Positions 43,915 to 52,524 of a stretch of 64,000 nucleotides of DNA are shown here, in pieces. The notes beneath the pieces were generated by a model that searched no databases, was not told the DNA's origin, and saw only the letters and a program-made list of their open reading frames with translations. Numbering within the stretch: position 1 is the first letter of the stretch; each line of letters starts with the position of its first letter. The position numbers and the translations under genes were made by a program. The stretch is from P52-10 sp041397365 (lineage in GTDB: Bacteria; Pseudomonadota; Alphaproteobacteria; Rhizobiales; Xanthobacteraceae): NCBI GenBank assembly GCA_041397365.1, contig JAWKWT010000002.1:186001-250000 (forward strand), read 5' to 3'.

Positions 43915-44630
43915 GCGCCGAACATCCGCTGATACAGCACGCGCAGGATGCCGGCCGTCACGCCCCAGACATAGCGATCGCCATAAGGCATTTCGTAGAA
44001 GCTGCGGGTGACGTCGCGGAACGCGCTCGTCTTCAGGAAATGATTGGCGGGATTCATCAGGAACGCCAGCGGCACCTCGAAGGCGTCGGCGACCTCACCC
44101 TTGTTGATGCGCAGTTCGAACCCGGGTGCGACGCGCGCCACCACCGGCAGGATGCGAAAGCCGAACGGCGTGCCGTAAAGGTCCATGTAGCCGACCGGCT
44201 CGACGAATTTGCGGTCGAGGCCGATTTCCTCCTCCGCCTCGCGCAGCGCCGCATCCCTCGGCGAGGCGTCGGTCGCATCGATCTTGCCGCCGGGAAACGC
44301 CACCTGCCCGGCATGGTCGTTCAGATGCGTCGCGCGCTGCGTCAGCAGCACCATCGGTTCCTCGCGCTCGACGATCGGCACCAGCACGGCGGCGGGCCGG
44401 ATCGGCCTTTCGCGGGCGATGATCTGCAACACGCTGCGCATGCCTTCGTCGTCGGTCGGCGGAATGATGTTCGGATCGGTCAGCCCCGGCGGCACGTCGA
44501 AGGAAAACAATTCATGCGCACGTTTGAAAAACTCGTCCGACGAAATCGTCACGCGTGCGAGACAATCGCCGCGTTCGGCGCCGCCTCCCTCGTCGCCGCC
44601 GCCCGCGGCTTTGGACAGAACATCGCTCAA
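43911..44630 (-). CDS. CoA pyrophosphatase (NUDIX hydrolase)
   Basis: NUDIX hydrolase of 239 residues. The box GGKIDATDASPRDAALREAEEEIGL, near residue 112, is the CoA-diphosphatase type (relatives of NudL/YeaB). It cleaves CoA or its derivatives to phosphopantetheine and 3',5'-ADP. The start is a TTG at 44630, overlapping the stop of the DUF1285 gene by four bases; a start further in cannot be excluded. First of the minus-strand coupled set NUDIX, DUF6111, cca. Confidence 0.92.
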   Translation of the reverse strand: MSDVLSKAAGGGDEGGGAERGDCLARVTISSDEFFKRAHELFSFDVPPGLTDPNIIPPTDDEGMRSVLQIIARERPIRPAAVLVPIVEREEPMVLLTQRATHLNDHAGQVAFPGGKIDATDASPRDAALREAEEEIGLDRKFVEPVGYMDLYGTPFGFRILPVVARVAPGFELRINKGEVADAFEVPLAFLMNPANHFLKTSAFRDVTRSFYEMPYGDRYVWGVTAGILRVLYQRMFGA

Positions 44631-45223
44631 AAATTGTCCCTCGCCTGTTCGGCGTCCGCCATGGCAAAGAATGTCCCGCCCGAACTGACCCCGAACATGT
44701 CGCGGCCGTTGACGGCGCGTTCCTCGCCCAGTTCCACGAGATCGTAATAGATCGGCCGCGTCACCTTGGCCCAGAGATCGCGGCGCACATGCAGATAGGG
44801 GATCAGGCCGCCATCGTCGGCCTGCTTGAAGCGCAATTCATGCTCGGCGTCGCATTCGACCCAGTCGTCGACATTGGTGCGGAAATGCAACCGCTGCGCC
44901 TCGCCCGCACCGTCGCGCTGCATCTCCACCGCCATGAACGGCGCATCGTCGACGCGAATGCCGACCTTCTCCACCGGCGTCACGAGAAAGTGCTTGTCGC
45001 CCTCGCGCTTCAGGATGGTGGAGAACAGGCGGACGAGCGCCGGCCGGCCGATCGGCGTGCCCATGTAGAACCAGGTTCCGTCGCCGGCGATGCGCATGTC
45101 GATATCGCCGCAAAAGTCCGGATTCCACAGGTGAACCGGCGGAAGCCCCTTTTTCGCGGCGCTGCGCGCGGCGCTCGCAAGCCCGTCCAGCCCCTGCGAA
45201 TTGATCTGCCCTTGGTTCGCCAT
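44627..45223 (-). CDS. DUF1285 domain-containing protein
   Basis: Protein of 198 residues belonging to the DUF1285 family, of unknown function. Features: LPPVHLWNPDFCGDIDMRIAGDGTWFYMGTPIGRPALVRLFSTILKRE, the family signature, at residues 27-75. It has no signal peptide. It is the first gene of the minus-strand run leading to cca and is divergent from the MoxR operon across a 269-base gap, where I see no clear promoter. Confidence 0.92.
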   Translation of the reverse strand: MANQGQINSQGLDGLASAARSAAKKGLPPVHLWNPDFCGDIDMRIAGDGTWFYMGTPIGRPALVRLFSTILKREGDKHFLVTPVEKVGIRVDDAPFMAVEMQRDGAGEAQRLHFRTNVDDWVECDAEHELRFKQADDGGLIPYLHVRRDLWAKVTRPIYYDLVELGEERAVNGRDMFGVSSGGTFFAMADAEQARDNF

Positions 45224-45492
45224 TGTTTACCCTGACGCTCCTGATTTGTCGTGTCCACTCGCGATCCTGCGTCATATCGCCGGATCGTGATTGGCTGACG
45301 CTTCCCTGATCCCGATAATGCGGGATTACGGGAATTCAAGGGAATACATCAACTTAGGTTCAGTCTACATAACTCACTGCAACGCTCCTGCGCCAGCCGG
45401 TCATGGAGTTGAACTGGACCTTGCAGCGTACGCAACAGACAGACAAGTTCTTGGGACAACAGTTCCTGCCGGTACGGCAACAGGAGATCGGA

Positions 45493-46496
45493 ATGGCCGC
45501 TGAAGGTGTCGAGAAACTGGAAGACGTGATCGTCCGGTCGGCCGAGCAGGTATCCGCGAGTATCCGTGCTGCAAGGGACGCGATCGGCACGATCATCTTC
45601 GGCCAGGAGCGCGTCGTCGAAAATGCGCTGGTGACGATCCTGTCCGGCGGACATGCGCTCTTGATCGGCGTGCCGGGTCTGGCGAAGACGAAGCTCGTCG
45701 AGACGCTCGGCACCACGCTCGGGCTCGACGCCAAGCGCATCCAGTTCACGCCCGACCTGATGCCGTCCGACATTCTCGGCGCGGAAGTGCTCGACGAGAG
45801 CGCGGCCGGCAAGCGCTCGTTCCGCTTCATCACCGGACCTGTCTTCGCGCAATTGCTGATGGCCGACGAGATCAACCGCGCCAGCCCGCGCACGCAGTCG
45901 GCGCTGTTGCAGGCGATGCAGGAGCAGCATGTGACGATCGCCGGCGTCCGCCACGATCTGCCGGAAGCCGTTCCATGTGCTTGCGACGCAGAATCCGCTG
46001 GAACAGGAAGGCACCTACCCGCTGCCCGAGGCGCAGCTCGACCGCTTCCTGATGGAAATCGATGTCGATTATCCGGACCGCGACGCCGAACGGCGCATTC
46101 TGTTCGAAACCACGGGCTCCGAAGAAACCCACGCCAAGGCGGCGCTGACGCCCGAGGCGCTGATGACGGCGCAGCGGCTTGTTCGCCGTCTGCCGGTCGG
46201 CGATTCTGGTCGTGGAAGCGATCCTGACGCTGGTGCGCTCGGCGCGGCCGGGTCCGGATGGCGGCGACAGCGCAAAGCACATCGCCTGGGGACCGGGGCC
46301 GCGCGCCAGCCAAGCGCTGATGCTGGCGGTGCGCGCGCGGGCGCTGCTGGACGGCCGCCTCGCGCCCTCGATCGACGACGTGCTCGATCTGGCCGAACCC
46401 GTGCTGAAACACCGCATGGCGCTGACTTTTTCCGCACGCGCGGAAGGCCGCACGGTCGCCGACGTCGTCGGCCAATTGAAATCGCGGATCGGTTGA
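45493..46496 (+). pseudogene. MoxR family AAA ATPase, frameshifted twice
   Basis: MoxR-type AAA+ chaperone ATPase. The ATG at 45493 follows CAGGAGATCG. Walker A-like GVPGLAKTKLVETL is near residue 60, and Walker B LLMADEINRASPRTQSALLQAMQEQ near 125. An extra G at 45963/45964 breaks the frame after HDLP; the next frame continues KPFHVLATQNPLEQEGTYPLPEAQLDRFLM. A second extra base near 46202-46208 breaks it at VGDS, and the correct frame runs to TGA at 46496. Restored length is about 333 residues, the family norm. It partners the DUF58 protein. Two insertions within 250 bases suggest low read quality. Confidence 0.9.
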
Positions 46497-47460
46497 TGGC
46501 GGACCAGTGCGGTCGCGACAGCAGGCGAATTCGAGGCGGTCCGGCGGGCCGACGGCGAAAGCCGCTCGATCGCAGCATCGCTGCCGCGCCTCGTGCTGGA
46601 AGCGCGGAAGATCGCCAACAACGTGATCCACGGCCTGCATGGCCGCCGCCGCGCCGGCGCCGGCGAAAGCTTCTGGCAGTATCGCCGCTTCACCAGCGGC
46701 GAGCCATCGCAGAACATCGACTGGCGGCGCTCGGGCCGCGACGACTATCTTTATGTGCGCGAGCAGGAATGGGAGGCCGCGCATACGGTGTGGATCTGGC
46801 CGGACCGTTCCGCATCGATGGCGTTCGCCTCGAAGAAATCCCGCGACAGCAAGCTGGAGCGCGCCCTGATCGTCGCCTTCGCGCTGGCCGAGCTTCTGGT
46901 CGAGGGCGGCGAGCGGGTCGGCATTCCGGGCATCATGAATCCGACCGGCAGCCGCAACGTCATCGACAAGATGGCGCAGGCCATTCTTCACGACGGCGTT
47001 GCGCGGAAGAAGTCTGCCGCCGGCCTTCGTGCCGTCGTCGCTGTCGGAAATCGTCGTGCTGTCGGATTTCTGGTCGCCGCTCCCCGAAATCCAGGCGACG
47101 CTTGCCGGACTGTCCTCGACCGGTGCGCACGGAACGCTGGTGCAGATCGTCGATCCGGCGGAGGAAACCTTCCCCTATTCGGGCCGCATCGATTTCGTCG
47201 AGCCGGAAGGTGCAGGCACGATCACCGCCGGCCGCGCGGAAACCTGGGCGGCGGATTACATCGCCCGCGTCGCGCGGCATCGCGACGAAATTCGCGACGA
47301 GACGCGCCGGCTCGGCTGGCTGTTTTCCGTGCATGACACGGACCGCTCGGCGGCAGAACTGCTGCTGTTCCTGCATGCCGGCATGACGGTCAACAATGGC
47401 GGCCAGATCGGACGGCGCGCACGATCGGCGGCCTGCCCTTCGCTTTTGCCCAGCCGCTGA
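46496..47460 (+). pseudogene. DUF58 domain-containing protein, frameshifted
   Basis: VWA-like DUF58 protein, typical partner of MoxR. The ATG at 46496 overlaps the moxR stop (TGATG). Its frame is wrong after the first codons: the true one reads GEFEAVRRADGESRSIAASLPRLVLEARK from about 46523. The conserved region RRRAGAGESFWQYRRFTSGEPSQNIDWRRSGRDD and WPDRSASM, holding the VWA-like residues, follows. An extra A at about 47007-47013 breaks the frame again before SLPPAFVPSSLSEIVVLSDFWSPL, and translation then runs to the TGA at 47458-47460. Cytoplasmic. Read errors are likely. Confidence 0.85.
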
Positions 47461-50245
47461 TGCTGATCGGTCTCGTCAGCCTGCCGGTGCTGTGGTGGCT
47501 GTTGCGGGTGATGCCGCCCCGCCCGCGCCGCATCGACTTTCCGCCGACGCGGCTGCTGTTCGAGATCGCGCCGAAGGAGGAAACGCCTGCGCGCACGCCA
47601 TGGTGGCTGACACTGATCCGCCTGCTCGCCGCGGCGCTGGTGATCTTCGCCGCCGCCGGCCCGATCTACAATCCTGTCACCGGCGTTGCGCGTTCCGACG
47701 CGCCTTTGGTACTGCTGATCGACGACGGCTGGAGCGCGGCGTCAAGCTGGGACACCCGCATCAAGACCGCCGACGATCTGATCGCCACGGCCGAAACCGA
47801 CGGGCGCGGCGTGGCGCTAATCCCGATGTCGGAGCCCGCGCGCGATCTGACGCTGATGCCGGCCGGCAACGCGCGCCATCGCCTCGGCAATTGTCGCCGA
47901 AGCCTTATGCCGTCGAGCGGGTGGAGATGCTGCCCCTCATCGGCCGCTTCCTGAATGCGACCGGCAACGCGGAAATCATCTGGATTTCCGATGGCGTCGA
48001 TACCGGACGCGGCGCGGATTTCGTCAAGGGATTGCCCGGCGCGCTCGGCGACCGCGCGCTGACCATTTATGACAGCGGCGCACGGCAAGCGCACGCGCTG
48101 GCGGCGGCGGAAAACGCGGCCGCGCGGATGGTGGTGAAGGTGCTGCGCGCCGCGACCGGCGCGCCGGAAGCCGGTATCGTCCGCGCGCTCGACGCCAAGG
48201 GCTCGCCGGTTGGCGATGCGCCCTTCGTGTTCAACCTTCGGGCGACAGAGACGGAAGCCGCGTTCGATCTGCCGGTCGAACTGCGCAACGACATCACGCG
48301 GCTGGACATCGTCGGCGAGCGGTCTGCCGGCGCTGTGCAACTGCTCGACAAGCGCTGGCGGCGGCGCGCGGTCGGCGTCGTTTCCGGCTCGACCTCGGAT
48401 CTGGCGCAGCCGCTGCTCGCCTCGACCTTTTACCTGACGCGCGCGCTCGGACCTTTCGCCGATGTGCGGCTCGGCGAACGCGCAGCGCCGGCGACCGCCA
48501 TCGGCCAGTTCATCGACCAGAAACTGCCGATGATCGTTCTGGCCGATGTCGGCACGCTGACGCCGGACATCCGCGAAAGGCTGAATGCGTGGATCGCGCA
48601 GGGCGGCGTGCTGGTTCGCTTCGCCGGCCCCCGCCTCGCCGCCTCCGACGACGATCTCGTGCCGGTGCATCTGCGGCGCGGCGGCCGCAGCCTCGGCGGC
48701 GCGCTGACCTGGGAGAAGCCGCAGAACCTCGCCGCCTTCGCGCCCGAAGGTCCGTTCGCCGGCCTTCCCGTGCCGAAGGACGTGACGGTCACGCGGCAGG
48801 TCCTGGCCGAGCCGGACGCAAGCCTCACCTCGAAAAGCTGGGCGTCGCTCGGCGACGGCACGCCGCTCGTCACCGGCGAGCAGCGCGGCAAGGGCGTCGT
48901 CGCGCTGTTTCATGTCAGCGCCGACACGCGCTGGTCGGACCTGCCGCTCTCGGGTACGTTCGTTGAAATGCTGAGACGTATCGTCGACACCTCCGGCTAT
49001 ACCCAGACCGCGGGCGCAGGCCCCGCAGGCGAAGCGACCACGGAGACGGTCGCGCCGACACGCATTCTCGACGGCTTCGGCGCATTCGGCCCGCCGCCCT
49101 CCACCGCAAAACCGCTGAAGGCCGATTATCGCGACCGCGCGACGCCCGACCATCCCGCCGGCCTTTACGGACCCCCGGACGGACCGCTGGCGGTGAACAC
49201 GCTGGCCGCGGCCGACCGGATCGCGTTGCTGGATACATCTTCGCTGCGGGCGCGGCACGCGGCCTATCAGGCCGCCGAACCGCGCGACCTGCGCGGCTGG
49301 CTGCTCTCGGCGGCGCTGGGCCTCTTCCTGCTCGATGCGCTGATCGTCGCATTCCTCGGCGCGGGGCTCGCCGGCCTGCTTCGCGGGCGGCGCGCCGCAA
49401 CCACCGCATTGGCGCTGGCGCTCGCCGTCTCAACACTGATTGCGACCTGGCCGGCGTTCGCGCAGGGCGCTCCGAACAGCGACGAACGCAACATCAAGAT
49501 CATGTCGCAGACGCGGCTCGCTTATGTCGTGACCGGCAATGCCGACGTCGACTCGATCGTGCAGGCGGGCTTGTCGGGGCTGACGTTGTTTCTCGCCCAG
49601 CGGACCGCGCTCGAAGGCGGCGATCCGGTCGGTATCGATCCGGGCCGCGACGAGCTGTCGTTCTATCCGCTGATCTATTGGCCGGTCATCAGCGGCGCGC
49701 CGCGCCCGCCGCAGGCGACGCTGGACAAGATCGACGCCTATATGAAGCAGGGCGGCACGGTGCTGTTTGACACGCGCGACGCGATCGAGGCCCCCGCCTC
49801 CGCCGGCGGCGAATCCGAAACGCCCGGCATGCTGACGCTGCGCAACATCATCTCCTCGCTCGATATCCCCGAGCTTGAGCCGGTGCCGCGCGAGCATGTG
49901 CTGACCAAGACGTTCTTCCTGCTGCGCGATTTTCCCGGACGCTTCACCAGCGGCCAGACCTGGGTGGAGACGCTGCCGCGCGACAGCGACGAGGAGGACA
50001 CCGAGGCGCGCCCCGCGCGCGGCGGCGACGGCGTCTCGCCGATCATCATCACCTCGAACGATCTCGCCGGCGCATGGGCGATGCGGCCCGACGGGCAGCC
50101 GATGCTGCCGCTCTCGCCGGGCGAGCCGCGCCAGCGCGAATTCGCGTTCCGCGCCGGCGTCAACATCGTCATGTATGTGCTGACCGGCAACTACAAGGCC
50201 GATCAGGTGCATGCGCCGGCGCTGATCGAACGGCTGGGGCAGTAA
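47460..50245 (+). pseudogene. DUF4159 domain protein with BatA-like N-terminus, frameshifted
   Basis: Large membrane protein of about 928 residues. The N-terminus MLIGLVSLPVLWWLLRVMPPRPRRIDFPPTRLLFEI resembles BatA/aerotolerance proteins, followed by a TM helix, a VWA-like region, two later TM helices near residues 610-660, and a C-terminal DUF4159 domain (about 680-928). One C is missing at 47888/47889 (GGCAATTG in place of GGCCAATTG); with it restored, HRLGQLSPKPYAVERVEML follows correctly. The ATG at 47460 overlaps the DUF58 stop (TGATG). Homologues often begin about 20 residues earlier, and that stretch (GGLPFAFAQPL) is in frame but without a start codon. Confidence 0.82.
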
Positions 50246-50254
50246 GGGTCCGCC

Positions 50255-52318
50255 ATGCAATACGGCATCGCATTCGCGCCGCTGGTTCCGCCGCTCGTGC
50301 TCTGGGCCGGCTTCGTCGCGATCGCGGTCATCGCGGCGATTCTCGCCTTTGCGCGCGCGCGGGGAGCCGCGATCCGCGTCGCCGCGCTGTCGCTGATCCT
50401 GCTGGCGCTCGCCAATCCGTCATTCACGCGCGAGGAGCGCGAGCCGCTGTCGTCGGTCGCGGCCGTCGTCATCGACAAGAGCCCGAGCCAGAATTTCGGC
50501 AATCGCGCAGATGAGACCGAGCAGGCGCGCGCGGCGCTGATCGACCGGTTGAAGCAGATCAAGGGGCTTGAGGTGCGCGTCGTCGAGGCCGGTCAGGCCG
50601 ACGGCGAGACCGACGGCACGCGGCTGTTCACGGCCCTATCCTCGGCGCTGTCGGACGTGCCGACCGATCGCGTCGCCGGCGCCTTCCTCATCACCGACGG
50701 CCGCGTGCATGACATTCCGGCCAATACCGCCGCGCTCGGCTTCAACGCGCCGCTGCATGCGCTGGTGACGGGCCGCAGCAATGAGCGCGACCGGCGGATC
50801 GCTATTCTCGCCGCGCCGCGCTTCGGCATCGTCGGGCAGCCGCAGAGGATCACCTATCGCCTCGACGATCAGGGCGTCAGCGGCGAGCGCGCCAACGTCG
50901 TTGTCCGCCGCGACGGCCAGACGATCAACCAGCGCACGGTGTTGAGCGGCCAGACCGTGACGGTCGATATCGATATCCCGCATGCCGGGCCGAACATCGT
51001 CGAGATCGAAGCCTCGCCGCTTGCCGACGAACTGACGCCGGTGAACAACCGCGCCGTCGTCTCCATCGACGGCGTGCGCGACAAGTTGCGCGTACTGCTC
51101 GTCTCCGGCGAGCCGCATGCCGGCGAGCGCACCTGGCGCAACCTGCTGAAATCCGACGCCAGCATCGATCTCGTCCACTTCACGATCCTGCGGCCGCCGG
51201 AGAAGCAGGACGGAACGCCGATCAACGAACTCTCGTTGATCGCCTTTCCGACGCGAGAACTGTTCCTGCAAAAGATCCACGAATTCCAGCTCATCATCTT
51301 CGACCGCTATGCGCGGCAGGGCGTGCTGCCGATCAGCTATTTCGAGAACATCGCCCGCTATGTGCGCAATGGCGGCGCGGTGCTGGTCGCGGCCGGACCG
51401 GATTACGCGAGCAACACCAGCATCTGGCGGACGCCGCTCGACAACGTGCTTCCGGCCGAGCCGGTCGGCGTCAATGAGCAGGGTTTTCACGCACGTCTCA
51501 GCGAGGTGGGGAAACGTCACCCGGTCACGCGCGGCCTTGAGGGCGCGGCCAGCGAGCCGCCGAAATGGAGCCGCTTCTTCCGCCAGATCGACACGCGCAA
51601 CGTCACCGGATCGGCGGTGATGGACGGCGCGGACGGAAAGCCGCTGCTGGTGCTCTCGCGGCAGGAGGAAGGGCGCGTCGCGCTATTGCTGTCCGACCAT
51701 ATCTGGCTGTGGGCGCGCGGTTACGAAGGCGGCGGACCGCATCTCGATCTCTTGCGGCGGCTGTCGCACTGGCTGATGAAGCAGCCCGACCTCGAAGAGG
51801 AAGCGCTGCGCCTGGCGGTGCAGAACCGCGACCTCGTCATCACCCGCCAGACCATGACGGACGAGGTCCCGCCGGTGACGGTGACCTCGCCATCCGGCGT
51901 CAAGCGCGAACTCACTCTCACCGCGGCGGAGCCGGGCCTGTGGCGCGCCACCGTGAACGCGGAAGAACTCGGTCTGTGGCAGGCGACCGACGGCAAGCTC
52001 ATCGCCCTCATCAATGTCGGTCCGACCAATCCGAAGGAGTTTTCGGAAGTCACATCGACGACAGATACGCTGACGCCGCTGACGCAGGCCACCGGCGGCG
52101 ACGCGCGGCGCATCGCGAGCGGCGGATCGGTCGAACTGCCGCGCATCCTGCCGGTGCGCGCATCGAGCACGTTTCGCGGAGACAATTGGCTCGGCCTCAA
52201 AATGCGCGAGGCCAGCGTCGTCAAGGGAATCGGCGTGCTGCCGATCTTCGCCGGCGTGATCGGCCTGCTGCTGCTGCTCGGCGCATTCGCCGCCACCTGG
52301 CTGCGCGAGGGACGGTAG
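50255..52318 (+). CDS. Membrane protein with class I glutamine amidotransferase-like domain, MoxR/DUF58 operon
   Basis: Membrane protein of 687 residues. There are two N-terminal helices (about 10-60) and one C-terminal helix (about 660-680). A long periplasmic-type region carries the VWA-like LITDGR, and a class I amidotransferase-like fold lies near residues 280-480 (LRVLLVSGEPHAGERTWRN, then VLVAAGPDYA). The nucleophile cysteine of a true amidotransferase is not seen, so it is probably non-catalytic. It follows the DUF4159 gene by nine bases and completes the MoxR, DUF58, BatA-like operon. Confidence 0.85.
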   Translation: MQYGIAFAPLVPPLVLWAGFVAIAVIAAILAFARARGAAIRVAALSLILLALANPSFTREEREPLSSVAAVVIDKSPSQNFGNRADETEQARAALIDRLKQIKGLEVRVVEAGQADGETDGTRLFTALSSALSDVPTDRVAGAFLITDGRVHDIPANTAALGFNAPLHALVTGRSNERDRRIAILAAPRFGIVGQPQRITYRLDDQGVSGERANVVVRRDGQTINQRTVLSGQTVTVDIDIPHAGPNIVEIEASPLADELTPVNNRAVVSIDGVRDKLRVLLVSGEPHAGERTWRNLLKSDASIDLVHFTILRPPEKQDGTPINELSLIAFPTRELFLQKIHEFQLIIFDRYARQGVLPISYFENIARYVRNGGAVLVAAGPDYASNTSIWRTPLDNVLPAEPVGVNEQGFHARLSEVGKRHPVTRGLEGAASEPPKWSRFFRQIDTRNVTGSAVMDGADGKPLLVLSRQEEGRVALLLSDHIWLWARGYEGGGPHLDLLRRLSHWLMKQPDLEEEALRLAVQNRDLVITRQTMTDEVPPVTVTSPSGVKRELTLTAAEPGLWRATVNAEELGLWQATDGKLIALINVGPTNPKEFSEVTSTTDTLTPLTQATGGDARRIASGGSVELPRILPVRASSTFRGDNWLGLKMREASVVKGIGVLPIFAGVIGLLLLLGAFAATWLREGR

Positions 52319-52470
52319 AACGCTGCAAGACGTTGGGGCCGCACTCGCGGCCTCCTCCTCTTGCGGACACAGCCCTCCAAGCACCGCGCCTGCAAAATCC
52401 CTATTGATGCGCCACGGCATCACCTTCCCCTGAACGACCCGGCCGCTCCATTTCGGGGTTGACTGAAACT

Positions 52471-52483
52471 GTTATATTATAAC
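52471..52483. promoter_or_regulatory. Zur-like box 1
   Basis: GTTATATTATAAC, a perfect 13-bp palindrome (15 with flanking T/A). The AT-rich GTTATA-TATAAC pattern matches the Zur box of alphaproteobacteria. It lies 54 bases before the TonB receptor ATG. Confidence 0.8.
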
Positions 52484-52487
52484 ATAC

Positions 52488-52500
52488 GTTATAGTATAAC
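52488..52500. promoter_or_regulatory. Zur-like box 2
   Basis: GTTATAGTATAAC, a second perfect palindrome with the same arms, 17 bp centre to centre from the first. Two tandem boxes suggest cooperative Zur repression of the TonB receptor. Confidence 0.8.
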
Positions 52501-52524
52501 ATTACAAAGCTTGGGGCCCCTATC

